From positions 372,001 through 436,000 of the forward strand of contig NZ_JANRMI010000003.1 of the NCBI RefSeq assembly GCF_029531655.1: a stretch of DNA of 64,000 bases. Direction: 5' to 3'. The notes under the pieces are model-generated. The model ran no database searches. It worked only from the letters and a program-made list of their open reading frames with translations, and had not been told where the DNA came from. The DNA is from Bdellovibrio svalbardensis (GTDB taxonomy: Bacteria > Bdellovibrionota > Bdellovibrionia > Bdellovibrionales > Bdellovibrionaceae). Shown piece by piece: positions 35,603-43,460 of this stretch. Both the position numbers and the translations under genes were made by a program. Positions within the stretch are counted from its first letter, which is position 1; every line of letters begins with the position of its first letter.

Positions 35603-36468
35603 TATTGAATATTTTATTTCTAGCATTATTCACTCGAGCAGACTTCTATCAATCTCAAGCAATCAGCGAGAAGGGTCTGTTTACCAAGGGCATTGAAGGC
35701 CCTGCAGTTGATGTTAATGGCAATCTCTATGTTGTAAACTTTAATAAGCCAGGCACCATTGGTATCCTTCAACCCAAACAACAGCCAGCTCTTTGGATCA
35801 CTCTTCCGGAAGGCAGCATTAGCAGCTCCATTCGCTTTAATGCGACCCATGAGATGCTGGTTGCTGATTATCGCAAACATCAAATTTTGAAAATTGATCT
35901 TTCCAGCAAAAAAACATCTGTCTTTGCGAAAAACAGCGAAATGAATCAACCCAATGATTTCGCCATAGCTAAGAACGGAGATCTGTATCTTAGCGATCCC
36001 TCTTGGAGTTCAAAAAAACCAGGTCGCATTTGGACTTTAGATCAGAATAAGAAATTTCACTCTTTGGCTACGGATCTGAAAGCCGTCAATGGCATTGATT
36101 TAAGCCCCGATGAAACAAAACTTTATTTCACCGAGTCCATCAGCGGCGGACTTTACGTTTATGACCTAAAAGATCAACAGCTCACCAATAAGAAACTTCT
36201 CTATCAGTTTAAAAAAGACACAGTCGATGGGATCCGAGTCGATATGGCCGGAACTATTTATGTGGCAAGAATTACGGAAGGCCGAATCGATAGAATCTCC
36301 CCTGCGGGAAAGCTACTGAATTCAATTCAGACAAAGGGAAAAGAGCCTAACAACATGGCCTTTGGTGGTCCGGACGGCAAAACCTTGTATGTCACCATCA
36401 GAGACCTTGGAAATATAGAATCATTCACGGTCCCCGAAGCGGGCCGTGAATGGAAGTTGCAGCATTAG
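35599..36468 (+). CDS. SMP-30/gluconolactonase-like beta-propeller protein
   Basis: A 289-residue protein with a short hydrophobic N-terminus (MILNILFLALFTRA), probably a signal peptide. IEGPAVDVNGNLYVVNF, MNQPNDFAIAKNGDLYLSDPSW, VNGIDLSPDETKLYFTES and TVDGIRVDMAGTIYVARI are the repeated blades and metal-site Asn/Asp residues of the SMP-30/gluconolactonase family. Such enzymes hydrolyse lactones or related esters with a divalent metal. The substrate is unknown. There is no ribosome binding site before the ATG, which overlaps the end of the DUF2252 remnant, so it probably once relied on coupling to that gene. Confidence 0.82.
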   Translation: MILNILFLALFTRADFYQSQAISEKGLFTKGIEGPAVDVNGNLYVVNFNKPGTIGILQPKQQPALWITLPEGSISSSIRFNATHEMLVADYRKHQILKIDLSSKKTSVFAKNSEMNQPNDFAIAKNGDLYLSDPSWSSKKPGRIWTLDQNKKFHSLATDLKAVNGIDLSPDETKLYFTESISGGLYVYDLKDQQLTNKKLLYQFKKDTVDGIRVDMAGTIYVARITEGRIDRISPAGKLLNSIQTKGKEPNNMAFGGPDGKTLYVTIRDLGNIESFTVPEAGREWKLQH

Positions 36469-37094
36469 TTCTTATTGTCAGAGCAGATTAGCAAGGGTTT
36501 AAAAAATTCAGGCTTATGAAAGTTTGGTTTTACCTGCGGGGGCAAAGACAAACTCCAAAAACTGCGACCTGGGGATTTACCAAGGATTGAGTAGGCATTC
36601 CCAACGATTAATGAAGGATCACCATTCCAACCCAAATTTCGCAGAGGGATTCCCATTTCTGCTTTCCAACCTGTTTCAGTGCGAAGCACTTGGTGCACCA
36701 TTCCCATATTGATGTTTTCCACAAAAGGCTTCTTGAGGTCATCGACACGAACTTCAAAAGTATTGTTATAAGGACTGAGTTCAAACTCATAGTAAGGCAT
36801 TGAACTTGCGTTTCCCGAAACGGATATAAACAACTCAACGACGTCCCCTTGATAAGGATATTCTTTCGGACCCAATTTTTCTTTCGCATTGATGACATCA
36901 GAGCGAACTTCGAACTGGGCGATCAACATCTCCCCATCAAGCCGAAACTGCACATCCACCGGCTGAGTCAGAATTGACTGCGCAGGATAAGACAATTGCA
37001 AGGACTGCACGGCCTGAACATTTGTACAATCACTGGCTTGAACCAATGATGTCGATAGTAAGATGGCTCCTAAGACAACTGATTTTAGTCCCAT
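36465..37094 (-). CDS. Exported CBM9-like domain protein
   Basis: A 209-residue protein with signal peptide MGLKSVVLGAILLSTSLVQA and a single beta-sandwich domain. VDVQFRLDGEMLIAQFEVRSD, YPYQGDVVELFISVSG, YYEFELSPYNNTFEVRVDD and GWKAEMGIPLRNLGW follow the pattern of carbohydrate-binding module family 9-like domains, which bind sugars or, in DOMON-related forms, haem. Its ribosome binding site (AAGGATC) lies inside the last codons of the flavin oxidase gene upstream; three bases separate the two. Convergent with the SMP-30-like gene, overlapping by four bases. Confidence 0.75.
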   Translation of the reverse strand: MGLKSVVLGAILLSTSLVQASDCTNVQAVQSLQLSYPAQSILTQPVDVQFRLDGEMLIAQFEVRSDVINAKEKLGPKEYPYQGDVVELFISVSGNASSMPYYEFELSPYNNTFEVRVDDLKKPFVENINMGMVHQVLRTETGWKAEMGIPLRNLGWNGDPSLIVGNAYSILGKSPGRSFWSLSLPPQVKPNFHKPEFFKPLLICSDNKN

Positions 37095-37097
37095 AGA

Positions 37098-38564
37098 TTA
37101 AGATCCTTTTTTCAGAGGAATGCTTTGCGCATGGGCAAAGAAATTATTTGGATCATGCTGCACTTTAATATCTATAAGCCGTTGTAAGTTGTTGCCCCAA
37201 TAAGCTCGGGCATAGTCTTTAATATCTAAGTCGCAGTAATTGAAATATGCGGCACCTGACATATAAGGTCTTAAAGCATCGTGAAAGGTCTTCATGGTTT
37301 CAAGTTTGGCCTTTCCGTCGGCTTCTTTAAACCATTGAGTATAATATTGAAGTGAACTGACGGTCCCTGTGCGATGAGCAAAGGCCGTGGCATCGTCAGC
37401 GACATCACGAATAGCGCCACCATAGCTGTCGAAGATCACATCAATCCCTGAGGGAATTTTTTTAAGTAAAACGGCAATTCCCTCATCACTCATGACTTGT
37501 TTGATGTAATCAGATTTGCCTTTCATGAAGATATATTCCTGATCAAAGCTACCACCAAAGTGACGAACTGAAGACATGAAGTCCAAATCTTTGATGTTTA
37601 AAGATTCGGGCTGAGCGATCGCTGACAGTCTCGCCAGCTCACTGCGCAGAATATTTTCTGTACCTACGGTCTGACCAAGCGCTCGCACGTTAATCAGCCC
37701 ATCTTTGCCTCTGCTTACTTTCATCAACGAAGTGATTTCACGAGGGGATTCTGGCGCCCATTGCTGCCATGTTTTCATCAATTGAGCTGCCACCTCTGGA
37801 GAAACTTTCCAGCTCATGCCGTAGGTATAAACGTGGGAAACTTCATGAGTTTTGAACTGCAATTTTGTGACGATTCCAAAGCTGCCGGCACCACCACCGC
37901 GCAAAGCCCAGAATAGATCCTTATTTTCGTCGGCACTGCACTGAATGATCTCACCCTTTGCATTCACCATTTCCACTTTCAACAAGCTGTCACAAGCAAG
38001 CCCCAAAGGACGAGCCAGAAGGCCATAGCCTCCGCCCAAGGTGTGACCAGTGATTCCCACTGTCGGGCAAGATCCCGCCGGAACCGCTCGCCCGTCTTTT
38101 GCCAACTCTGTATAGACATTGCCGAGAAGTGCGCCCGCGCCAGCGATAAAAGTCTGTTTGTCAGATGAAATTTGGAATTGGCTCATAGGACGGGTGTCAA
38201 TGATAAGACCAGTCCCCTGCGAGAGCCCCTCGAAGGAATGCCCACCGCTACGGACTGCCAATGGAACCTTATTGGCCTGCGCCCATTGAATGGAAATCGC
38301 CACAGCCTGAGGTGTAGAGCATAAAACTCTGACGATAGGGGTTTTTAAAGTTCTTTTATTGAAAGCTTGTTGGTAAGACGCAAACTGCGCATCTTGTGGC
38401 ACCAAGATCATTGCTTGATCTGCGGGAAGGGAGTTTTTCAAGTCTCGAATTGAGACAGTCTGCCCATGCGCCGTCGATAAGAAGACCGAATCCAGCAAGC
38501 TGGAAGCGATTACAGATTGAGCAACTAAAGCACCACCGAATTTTAAAAATGTACGTCTTTTCAT
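37098..38564 (-). CDS. Tat-exported berberine-bridge-type flavin oxidase
   Basis: A 488-residue protein. MKRRTFLKFGGALVAQS is a twin-arginine signal; the mature part is the FAD_binding_4 domain plus the C-terminal BBE domain (ARAYWGNNLQRLIDIKVQHD, then PNNFF). RSGGHSFEG (His109) and SCPTVGITGHTLGGGYG (Cys166) are the two residues that attach FAD covalently in bicovalent oxidases such as glucooligosaccharide oxidase. That suggests an oxidase of sugars or similar alcohols making hydrogen peroxide. Tat export fits a cofactor loaded before transport. The start is ATG at 38562-38564; a TTG six codons upstream is unlikely. Co-transcribed with the CBM9-like gene. Confidence 0.88.
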   Translation of the reverse strand: MKRRTFLKFGGALVAQSVIASSLLDSVFLSTAHGQTVSIRDLKNSLPADQAMILVPQDAQFASYQQAFNKRTLKTPIVRVLCSTPQAVAISIQWAQANKVPLAVRSGGHSFEGLSQGTGLIIDTRPMSQFQISSDKQTFIAGAGALLGNVYTELAKDGRAVPAGSCPTVGITGHTLGGGYGLLARPLGLACDSLLKVEMVNAKGEIIQCSADENKDLFWALRGGGAGSFGIVTKLQFKTHEVSHVYTYGMSWKVSPEVAAQLMKTWQQWAPESPREITSLMKVSRGKDGLINVRALGQTVGTENILRSELARLSAIAQPESLNIKDLDFMSSVRHFGGSFDQEYIFMKGKSDYIKQVMSDEGIAVLLKKIPSGIDVIFDSYGGAIRDVADDATAFAHRTGTVSSLQYYTQWFKEADGKAKLETMKTFHDALRPYMSGAAYFNYCDLDIKDYARAYWGNNLQRLIDIKVQHDPNNFFAHAQSIPLKKGS

Positions 38565-38899
38565 AACAGAGGTGAAAAGCAAAGATCATGACCAGTCAGT
38601 TCAAATCAGCGACCTTTCATAACCATATAAATAGCTGCCGCACAATTTCGGCCACACCTGTTTAGTTCTTAGTCAGTGTAGTTGCCTCACGATAACGGTG
38701 AGATCCCTCCAATTCTTGAAGGATGACACTGGACGAGGCCCCACTTAAGGCGAATTTGAAATTTGGCATCTCCTCGCCACAAATCTGTTGTGTTTAATAG
38801 AACAAACACTGTCACAACATTGAATAGCACTGATGCAAAATCTAAAATGAAGGAGTAACTGCCCGGCAAGCGCTAGGTTCGGAAGGAAGGGGTTGTGGC
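38565..38899. other. Intergenic region between divergent genes
   Basis: Leaders of the flavin oxidase gene (left) and the lipoprotein gene (right). I see no gene, repeat or RNA element. A 60-codon minus-strand frame at 38687-38869 has no ribosome binding site and unusual composition. Confidence 0.45.
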
Positions 38900-40021
38900 T
38901 TGAACAGTCGCTGGTTTCCACTCATTCTTCTTCTCAATTTTCTATTTGCGTCTGGAGGATGTGCGACTTCCAAATCTAGTAAAAACGAAGAAGTCCGAAT
39001 CTCAGAAATGGAAATTCAAGAAGAGCTACAACGCTTCGCCACACAGTTCTTGGAACGAACCAATCAGGCGATGATCCCGATTATGTTATCCAACGACCCT
39101 ATCGCAAAAAATATAGCCATGCACCAAGTCCTCCGTCTTTCCTCGTCAGCCCTCGAGATTGCCACCGGTCCTCGAGCTGAAATGAATCTTCTGGATATGA
39201 TGGCCTTCGTTCGCCTCAATCAGGACGCTCTTAGAGATCACTGGGTTCCGAAAGTTTACAAAGCGAGCGGAGAAAATCTGCTGACAGCTTTTGCTGACTC
39301 CGAGCGAGACATCACCGCTATTGCCAATGAACGACTAACCCCTGAGCAAAGGTCAACATTTGACCGACTTTTGCAATCCTGGCGGGAAGAAAACCCGAAT
39401 TTTGTGATGGTCGAAGGTGTTCGCCTGACTGACTTTGCCAAACATGCTGGGATCATCGAAAGAAATCGATCTGAACAAATAGACGGTTTGATTTCAGGAA
39501 TTAAAGGTGCTGTCTCAACCGCTGATCAGGCGATTCTTTTAGCCAATAGAGCCATATTTTTGGGACAACGCATGCCGTTCCTTTTACGCTTACAAGCGCG
39601 AATTGGAGTGCAGGAAATTCTTACGGACTCAATGAAACAGTTTTCTTCTGTAGGTGAAATTACTGACAAGTCCAACGAATTTACCCAAAACCTTTCCGAC
39701 GTTTTGACTCAACTCAATGAGGCCATGCGACAAGCTGGGCCTTTACTAAAAGAATATCGCCAAAATTTTCCCTACGATCCGAATTCCACTTTAGGGGAAA
39801 AGCTCACCACCGCAAACCAGACTGTTGTGGAGTTGCGTAAGCTGGTCTCTGATCTTAGCAGTTTATCAACGTCTGAAGTTCAAAAAGGAACCCGAGAGAT
39901 CCGCCAACAAATGAATGAACTGATTTGGGATGCAGCAAAGGCTTTGGCATTGATTGGTTCCCTGCTGATTGGACTCTGGTGGCTGGGATATTACCTGGTA
40001 AAACGCAAACGGGCTCATTGA
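38900..40021 (+). CDS. Lipoprotein-like protein with C-terminal membrane helix
   Basis: A 373-residue protein. The N-terminus has a signal peptide ending in a lipobox (LFASGG-Cys21). Then come about 320 residues that are almost wholly helical with long amphipathic stretches (ADQAILLANRAIFLGQRMPF, ITDKSNEFTQNLSDVLTQLN). It ends with one strong membrane helix (about 346-367, ALALIGSLLIGLWWLGYYLV) and KRKRAH. Lipid at one end and a helix at the other would attach both ends to membrane, perhaps inner membrane to outer membrane. No family recognised. The start is TTG at 38900, with GGAAGGGG at a good distance. Confidence 0.68.
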   Translation: MNSRWFPLILLLNFLFASGGCATSKSSKNEEVRISEMEIQEELQRFATQFLERTNQAMIPIMLSNDPIAKNIAMHQVLRLSSSALEIATGPRAEMNLLDMMAFVRLNQDALRDHWVPKVYKASGENLLTAFADSERDITAIANERLTPEQRSTFDRLLQSWREENPNFVMVEGVRLTDFAKHAGIIERNRSEQIDGLISGIKGAVSTADQAILLANRAIFLGQRMPFLLRLQARIGVQEILTDSMKQFSSVGEITDKSNEFTQNLSDVLTQLNEAMRQAGPLLKEYRQNFPYDPNSTLGEKLTTANQTVVELRKLVSDLSSLSTSEVQKGTREIRQQMNELIWDAAKALALIGSLLIGLWWLGYYLVKRKRAH

Positions 40022-40031
40022 AGATAACCAA

Positions 40032-40066
40032 AAACGAAAAAGGGCAGCCTATTCAAGCTGCCCTTC
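40032..40066. terminator. Bidirectional terminator
   Basis: AAAAAGGGCAGC-CTATTCAA-GCTGCCCTT between the lipoprotein gene and the convergent flagellin gene. Confidence 0.85.
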
Positions 40067-40095
40067 CCATTTCATATGTTTTCTTACTCTTTAAA

Positions 40096-40929
40096 TTAGC
40101 CTAACAATTTCAAAGCCAATTGCTGAGACTGATTCGCTTGACCTAGAACCGACACACCCGCCTGCAACAAGATGTTATTTCTTGTCATTTCAGATGTCTC
40201 TGCCGCTACGTCAGTGTCGCGGATTCGAGAGTTTGCCGCTGACAAGTTTTCATCTGAGATCAACAAGTTATTGGATGTTGAAACCAAACGATTTTGTAGA
40301 GCACCAAAGTTCGCACGAATCGCATTCACTGAAGTGAGTGCATTGTCGACCGTAGCCAAAGAGAGCTGTGCGCCTTCCTTCGTTGCCACTGATTCTGCTG
40401 TCAGGCCCAAAGCCTCGAGAGAAGAATTCGCAGCACCGGAGTTGAAGCTGATGCGATCCTGGAAAGCATCATTGTTCACGCCCACTTGAATATCGATCAT
40501 TCCGCCAGTTCCGTTCAGAAGATCGTATCCGTTGAACTTCGTCGACTCAGTAATACGCTGAACCTCTGACTTCAATTGTTGATACTCAACATCCAAGAAC
40601 TTTCTTTCTGTGTCACCGATCGTGTCTGATGCGGCCTGAACACCTAGTTCTCTGAAACGAATCAACATATTGGAAACTTCGTTTAAGCTTCCCTCTGCGA
40701 CTTGCACAAGTGAAATACCATCATTGGCATTTCGGTTGGCTTGTCTAATACCGCGAATTTGTCCTTTTAAGTTTTCGCTAATCGCAAGTCCCGCAGCATC
40801 GTCCGCAGCTTGATTGATTCTCATTCCAGAGGCCAATCTTGCCATTGATTTATCTGCGTTGATTCGTGTCATATAAAGGTTTTTTTGCGCATTCAACGCC
40901 GACACGTTCGTACCAATTCTTAATCCCAT
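40096..40929 (-). CDS. fliC: Flagellin A
   Basis: A 277-residue flagellin, the filament subunit, exported by the flagellar type III system. The N-terminal D0/D1 helices read MGLRIGTNVSALNAQKNLYM and MARLASGMRINQAADDAAGL; the C-terminal D1/D0 part reads NLSAANSRIRDTDVAAETSEM and QAGVSVLGQANQSQQLALKLLG. The central variable domain is very small, as in Bdellovibrio flagellins, which are 270-285 residues long. CGGAGGATAGA precedes the ATG. A five-codon frame, MKHGG, with its own Shine-Dalgarno sequence ends one base before the flagellin start. The paralogue at 41463 is the second of the pair; such genomes carry several flagellins in one sheathed filament. Confidence 0.96.
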   Translation of the reverse strand: MGLRIGTNVSALNAQKNLYMTRINADKSMARLASGMRINQAADDAAGLAISENLKGQIRGIRQANRNANDGISLVQVAEGSLNEVSNMLIRFRELGVQAASDTIGDTERKFLDVEYQQLKSEVQRITESTKFNGYDLLNGTGGMIDIQVGVNNDAFQDRISFNSGAANSSLEALGLTAESVATKEGAQLSLATVDNALTSVNAIRANFGALQNRLVSTSNNLLISDENLSAANSRIRDTDVAAETSEMTRNNILLQAGVSVLGQANQSQQLALKLLG

Positions 40930-40930
40930 T

Positions 40931-40948
40931 CTATCCTCCGTGTTTCAT
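40931..40948 (-). other. Five-codon leader frame before flagellin A
   Basis: ATG AAA CAC GGA GGA TAG, preceded by CGGAGGAAGAAACAC, which is itself a good ribosome binding site. The GGA GGA codons are the ribosome binding site of flagellin A, and the TAG ends one base before the flagellin ATG, so ribosomes on the mini-frame would cover the flagellin start. Confidence 0.5.
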
Positions 40949-41024
40949 GTGTTTCTTCCTCCGTGAAGTATTGCCATCCATTGGCTTAAGGCGCGATCCG
41001 TGCACCTGTTAATTAATAACTTGC

Positions 41025-41043
41025 TTACACCCCGGCTTCGCCG
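41025..41043. repeat. ACCCCGGC variant of the short palindrome, copy 1
   Basis: TTACACCCCGGCTTCGCCG, identical over 19 bases to 52211-52229. Arms CGGC-TT-CG/GCCG; related to the ACTCCGAC family by C/T and A/G changes in both arms. Confidence 0.8.
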
Positions 41044-41462
41044 AAGTTGGAGTTTGTGAATCAAGCTCCGCTAAACTTATCGACAAAATAATGAATCATC
41101 TCGAGTCCAGATTTTTATTTTCTTTTTTATTTTTTTGATTTCTTCAGAGAGAAAATTTAGAACGCGCACACAGCGCAGAGAAATGAAAACAAGAACACGC
41201 GCCAAAGCTGGCGACATCATCGAGAGATAAGCTCCCGGAATATAATCCTACCCTATTTTCAATTGTCCATTTTCCATTCTCGATAAATGTGGCCACCACA
41301 TTTATGATGGCCACGGTCGCAGGAAACAGATCAATTATTCAGCTCCATTTAGAGAGCTATCGGGCTTACACCGGGACCGCCGCAAAGCGGTCCCTTATTG
41401 AGGGTGATCTTGATCATGAAGACAAGATCGGGAACCTAGGTCACTCGAGGTTAGTCGTTAGA

Positions 41463-42311
41463 CTAACCTTGGAATGACTTGTTCAAGAGTCCTAGTGCTA
41501 CGTTCGCTTGTTGGTTCGCTTGCGCTAGTACACTAGTACCTGCTTGCAACAAGATATTATTTCTAGTCATTTCAGAAGTCTCTTCAGCCACATCCACATC
41601 TCTGATACGAGAGTTAGCTGCTGACATATTCTCAACTGATACTTGGATATTCGAAACAGTTGATTGTAGACGATTCTGAATCGCACCGAAGTCGGCTCTC
41701 ATCGCTGAGACGCTCACGATTGCTGTATCAATTGCTGCTAGTGCATTTTGTGCAGAAGCTTTATCCGCTACAGAAGTCAGATTCACTCCCAATGCTGCAG
41801 AGTTCGCATCCGCTTTAGAAGCATCGAAAGAGATACGGTCGATTTCTGGATTATTTCTAGTACCAACTTGGAAGTCCAAGATAGAACCAGTTCCTGCCAA
41901 AAGTTGAGTTCCATTGAACTCTGTACCTTCGGAGATACGGTCGATCTCTGATACAAGTTGATCATATTCCACATTGAGGAACTGACGCTCAGTCGGTCCA
42001 ACAGTGTCAGAAGCTGATTGCACTGAAAGTTCTCTAAGACGAATGAGGATCGAAGAGATCTCATTCATGGAACCCTCTGCCACTTGGACTAGAGAGATAC
42101 CGTCTTGAGCATTTCGTGAAGCCTGTTTAAGACCGCGAACTTGAGCTTTTAAATTCTCAGAGATCGCTAATCCCGCAGCATCATCACCAGCGCGGTTGAT
42201 ACGGAATCCTGAAGCGAGCTTTTCCATGCTCTTATCAAGACCAATCTTCGTTCCCCACAAAACTCTTTGTGCATTCAACGAAGCTGTATTCGTGTTAATA
42301 CGTAAACCCAT
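41463..42311 (-). CDS. fliC: Flagellin B
   Basis: A 282-residue flagellin, about the same size as flagellin A and clearly paralogous: MGLRINTNTASLNAQRVLWG, EKLASGFRINRAGDDAAGLA at the start and AANSRIRDVDVAEETSEMTR, QAGTSVLAQANQQANVALGLL near the end. The middle (about 140-200) differs most between the two. AAGGAGGAGG precedes the ATG, and a perfect 9-base-pair hairpin CGAGTTTCA/TGAAACTCG (42336-42358) lies in the 5' leader. The stop codon sits inside another hairpin. Both flagellins face the same way, separated by 533 bases, so they can be transcribed separately. Confidence 0.96.
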   Translation of the reverse strand: MGLRINTNTASLNAQRVLWGTKIGLDKSMEKLASGFRINRAGDDAAGLAISENLKAQVRGLKQASRNAQDGISLVQVAEGSMNEISSILIRLRELSVQSASDTVGPTERQFLNVEYDQLVSEIDRISEGTEFNGTQLLAGTGSILDFQVGTRNNPEIDRISFDASKADANSAALGVNLTSVADKASAQNALAAIDTAIVSVSAMRADFGAIQNRLQSTVSNIQVSVENMSAANSRIRDVDVAEETSEMTRNNILLQAGTSVLAQANQQANVALGLLNKSFQG

Positions 42312-42606
42312 AATTCCTCCTCCTTGAAGATTTGCCGAGTTTCAATCCATGAAACTCGTGACACCCGTTTGGTGCCGATGGGCGGTTCATTCTTACTGTA
42401 CTCATCGGAGCACCACAGAATTCCTAAAGTGATACGTCTCAAAAAAGTGCATTTCTAGCCCCAAGTCCAGTGGGTACGCCGTACCTTTTTGAGGCTCAAT
42501 GCGTCACCTAAGGTGCTGAAATCATTTGATAAAAATTCTCTTTAGGTGATTTAGAGAGAGGCAGAAAAATGTCTCAAAAAAGATCTCAAAGATGATTCAC
42601 TCCGAA
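42312..42606. other. Flagellin B leader and RAYT downstream region
   Basis: Contains the leader hairpin at 42336-42358 and, on the minus strand, TCCGATGA (about 42402-42409), a partial sigma-28 -10 box without a convincing -35 box. It also holds one palindromic repeat (42473-42502) and a partial ACTCCGA at 42599-42605 beside the transposase stop. No gene. Confidence 0.45.
42473..42502 (-). repeat. GAGCCTCAAAAAGGTACG repeat, copy 1
   Basis: On the minus strand: GCATTGAGCCTCAAAAAGG followed by the palindrome GGTACGGCGTACC (sharing GG). It matches 46129-46158 at 26 of 30 bases, in opposite orientation. It lies about 160 bases upstream of flagellin B and about 100 bases from the transposase stop. 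Confidence 0.8.
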
Positions 42607-43242
42607 TTAGATCAAGTGGTCCTCGAGCCAGTGAGGCCCAGAATCCCTATCACGAGCGAAACCAAACTCTCTTCTTCGGAGTGCAAGTTGAATGGCCTCT
42701 TTGGTTTCATCTTCATAACCTGAATTCAACCATTGCAGTTTTTTGAAAGGATCTTGAATGATCTCTAGATTGTCATAGGCCGGAATGTGCTGATACTCCA
42801 ATCCCAACAAACCACGAAGAGTGCTGAATGGATAATCTTCCACTCGAGAACAGATCCCCGCATGCACGGGATTTCTATATATGTATTTATAAGCATGCTG
42901 ATAGTGAATGGAGTTCTTAATCACCGTCCAATGATAGGGACCACCAAACACTTGATTCACTTTTCCTGCACGCTCCCCGATTCGCTTACTCACTTCTCGC
43001 ATGAAATAGTTCATCGCCTTATCGAGATTTGCCTCCGGTGTTGAGATCAGCATATGGAAGTGATTACTCATAAGTACAAATGAATGAACACGAACATCGT
43101 ACTCCCTCCATATATAATGAAGGTAATGTGCAAATATCATCCAAACATCCTCTTGGGGCAGCGCGAACCATTCTTTGTTCACGGTGCGAGCGGTTACGTG
43201 ATAAGGGTACTCAGCTGTTGGGTAGAATTTTTTTCTCGGCAT
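42607..43242 (-). CDS. REP-associated tyrosine transposase (RAYT, Y1/HUH family)
   Basis: A 211-residue protein of the IS200-like Y1 transposase fold. MPRKKFYPTAEYPYHVTAR starts the domain. MSNHFHMLI carries the HUH metal-binding pair, and YKYIYRNPVHAGI is the helix with the candidate catalytic tyrosine. The longer C-terminal part (EDYPFSTLRGLLG) is typical of RAYTs rather than true IS200 transposases. RAYTs are single-copy domesticated enzymes that cut at REP palindromes and are thought to spread them. No inverted or direct ends of an insertion sequence surround it. Short palindromes of several families occur through the window, which supports the RAYT reading. The ribosome binding site is weak. 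Confidence 0.85.
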   Translation of the reverse strand: MPRKKFYPTAEYPYHVTARTVNKEWFALPQEDVWMIFAHYLHYIWREYDVRVHSFVLMSNHFHMLISTPEANLDKAMNYFMREVSKRIGERAGKVNQVFGGPYHWTVIKNSIHYQHAYKYIYRNPVHAGICSRVEDYPFSTLRGLLGLEYQHIPAYDNLEIIQDPFKKLQWLNSGYEDETKEAIQLALRRREFGFARDRDSGPHWLEDHLI

Positions 43243-43337
43243 GCCAAACCCGATATCAATAGATAGGCCATATCCCGAAGCCCAGCCCTAGGGATTGGGG
43301 ACCAATTCCTAATTCGAATCTCGACTTTTCTGACTCA

Positions 43338-43367
43338 TTGACAGAACATAAAGCCACTGTCTACATA
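43338..43367 (+). promoter_or_regulatory. Candidate sigma-70 promoter for the HD-domain gene
   Basis: TTGACA (43338-43343), an 18-base spacer and TACATA (43362-43367). The perfect -35 box supports it; the -10 box is only partly like TATAAT. It would put the branched palindrome at 43388-43440 in the 5' leader. Confidence 0.4.
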
Positions 43368-43387
43368 GGCATTATCCGCGACAATGC

Positions 43388-43440
43388 TGCGCCGAGCCTC
43401 AAAGGCTGGTTAGATGCCCACCTTTGGTGGGACCGGCGCA
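43388..43440. repeat. Three-branched palindromic element in the HD gene leader
   Basis: The outer stem TGCGCCG (43388-43394) pairs with CGGCGCA (43434-43440). Inside are two hairpins, AGCCT-CAA-AGGCT (43395-43407) and CCCACC-TTT-GGTGGG (43417-43431). TGCGCCGAGCCTCAAA also occurs at 46128-46143, and ATGCCCACCTTTGGTGGGAC (43414-43433) is the exact reverse complement of 17701-17720. It ends 20 bases before the start codon. Confidence 0.75.
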
Positions 43441-43460
43441 CCTCAGCCCAAGGAGTGATG

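Larger units (their letters stand above)
40930..41462. other. Hairpin-rich spacer between the flagellin genes
   Basis: 533 bases without a gene except the MKHGG mini-frame (40931-40948, minus). It holds an ACCCCGGCTTCGCCG palindromic repeat (41025-41043) and three perfect inverted repeats: ATAAATGTGG-CCA-CCACATTTAT (41283-41305), GGGACCGC-N6-GCGGTCCC (41373-41394) and GATCTTG-N10-CAAGATC (41406-41429). A fourth, AGGTTAGTC-N4-GACTAACCT (41448-41469), contains the stop codon of flagellin B. On the minus strand GTCGATAA (41077-41084) resembles a sigma-28 -10 box (GCCGATAA), but no TAAA stands 15 bases before it. Confidence 0.6.

Noticed and set aside
42402-42436. Sigma-28 promoter of flagellin B
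   Set aside because: The -10-like TCCGATGA is present but the -35 TAAA at 15 bases is not; too weak to call as a feature.
43290-43330. Possible tRNA T-arm (TTCGAATC)
   Set aside because: The bases on either side do not form the required stem and no acceptor or anticodon arm can be drawn.
43338-43460. N-terminal extension of the HD-domain protein
   Set aside because: The stretch is a promoter plus palindromic element and the ribosome binding site points to 43461.
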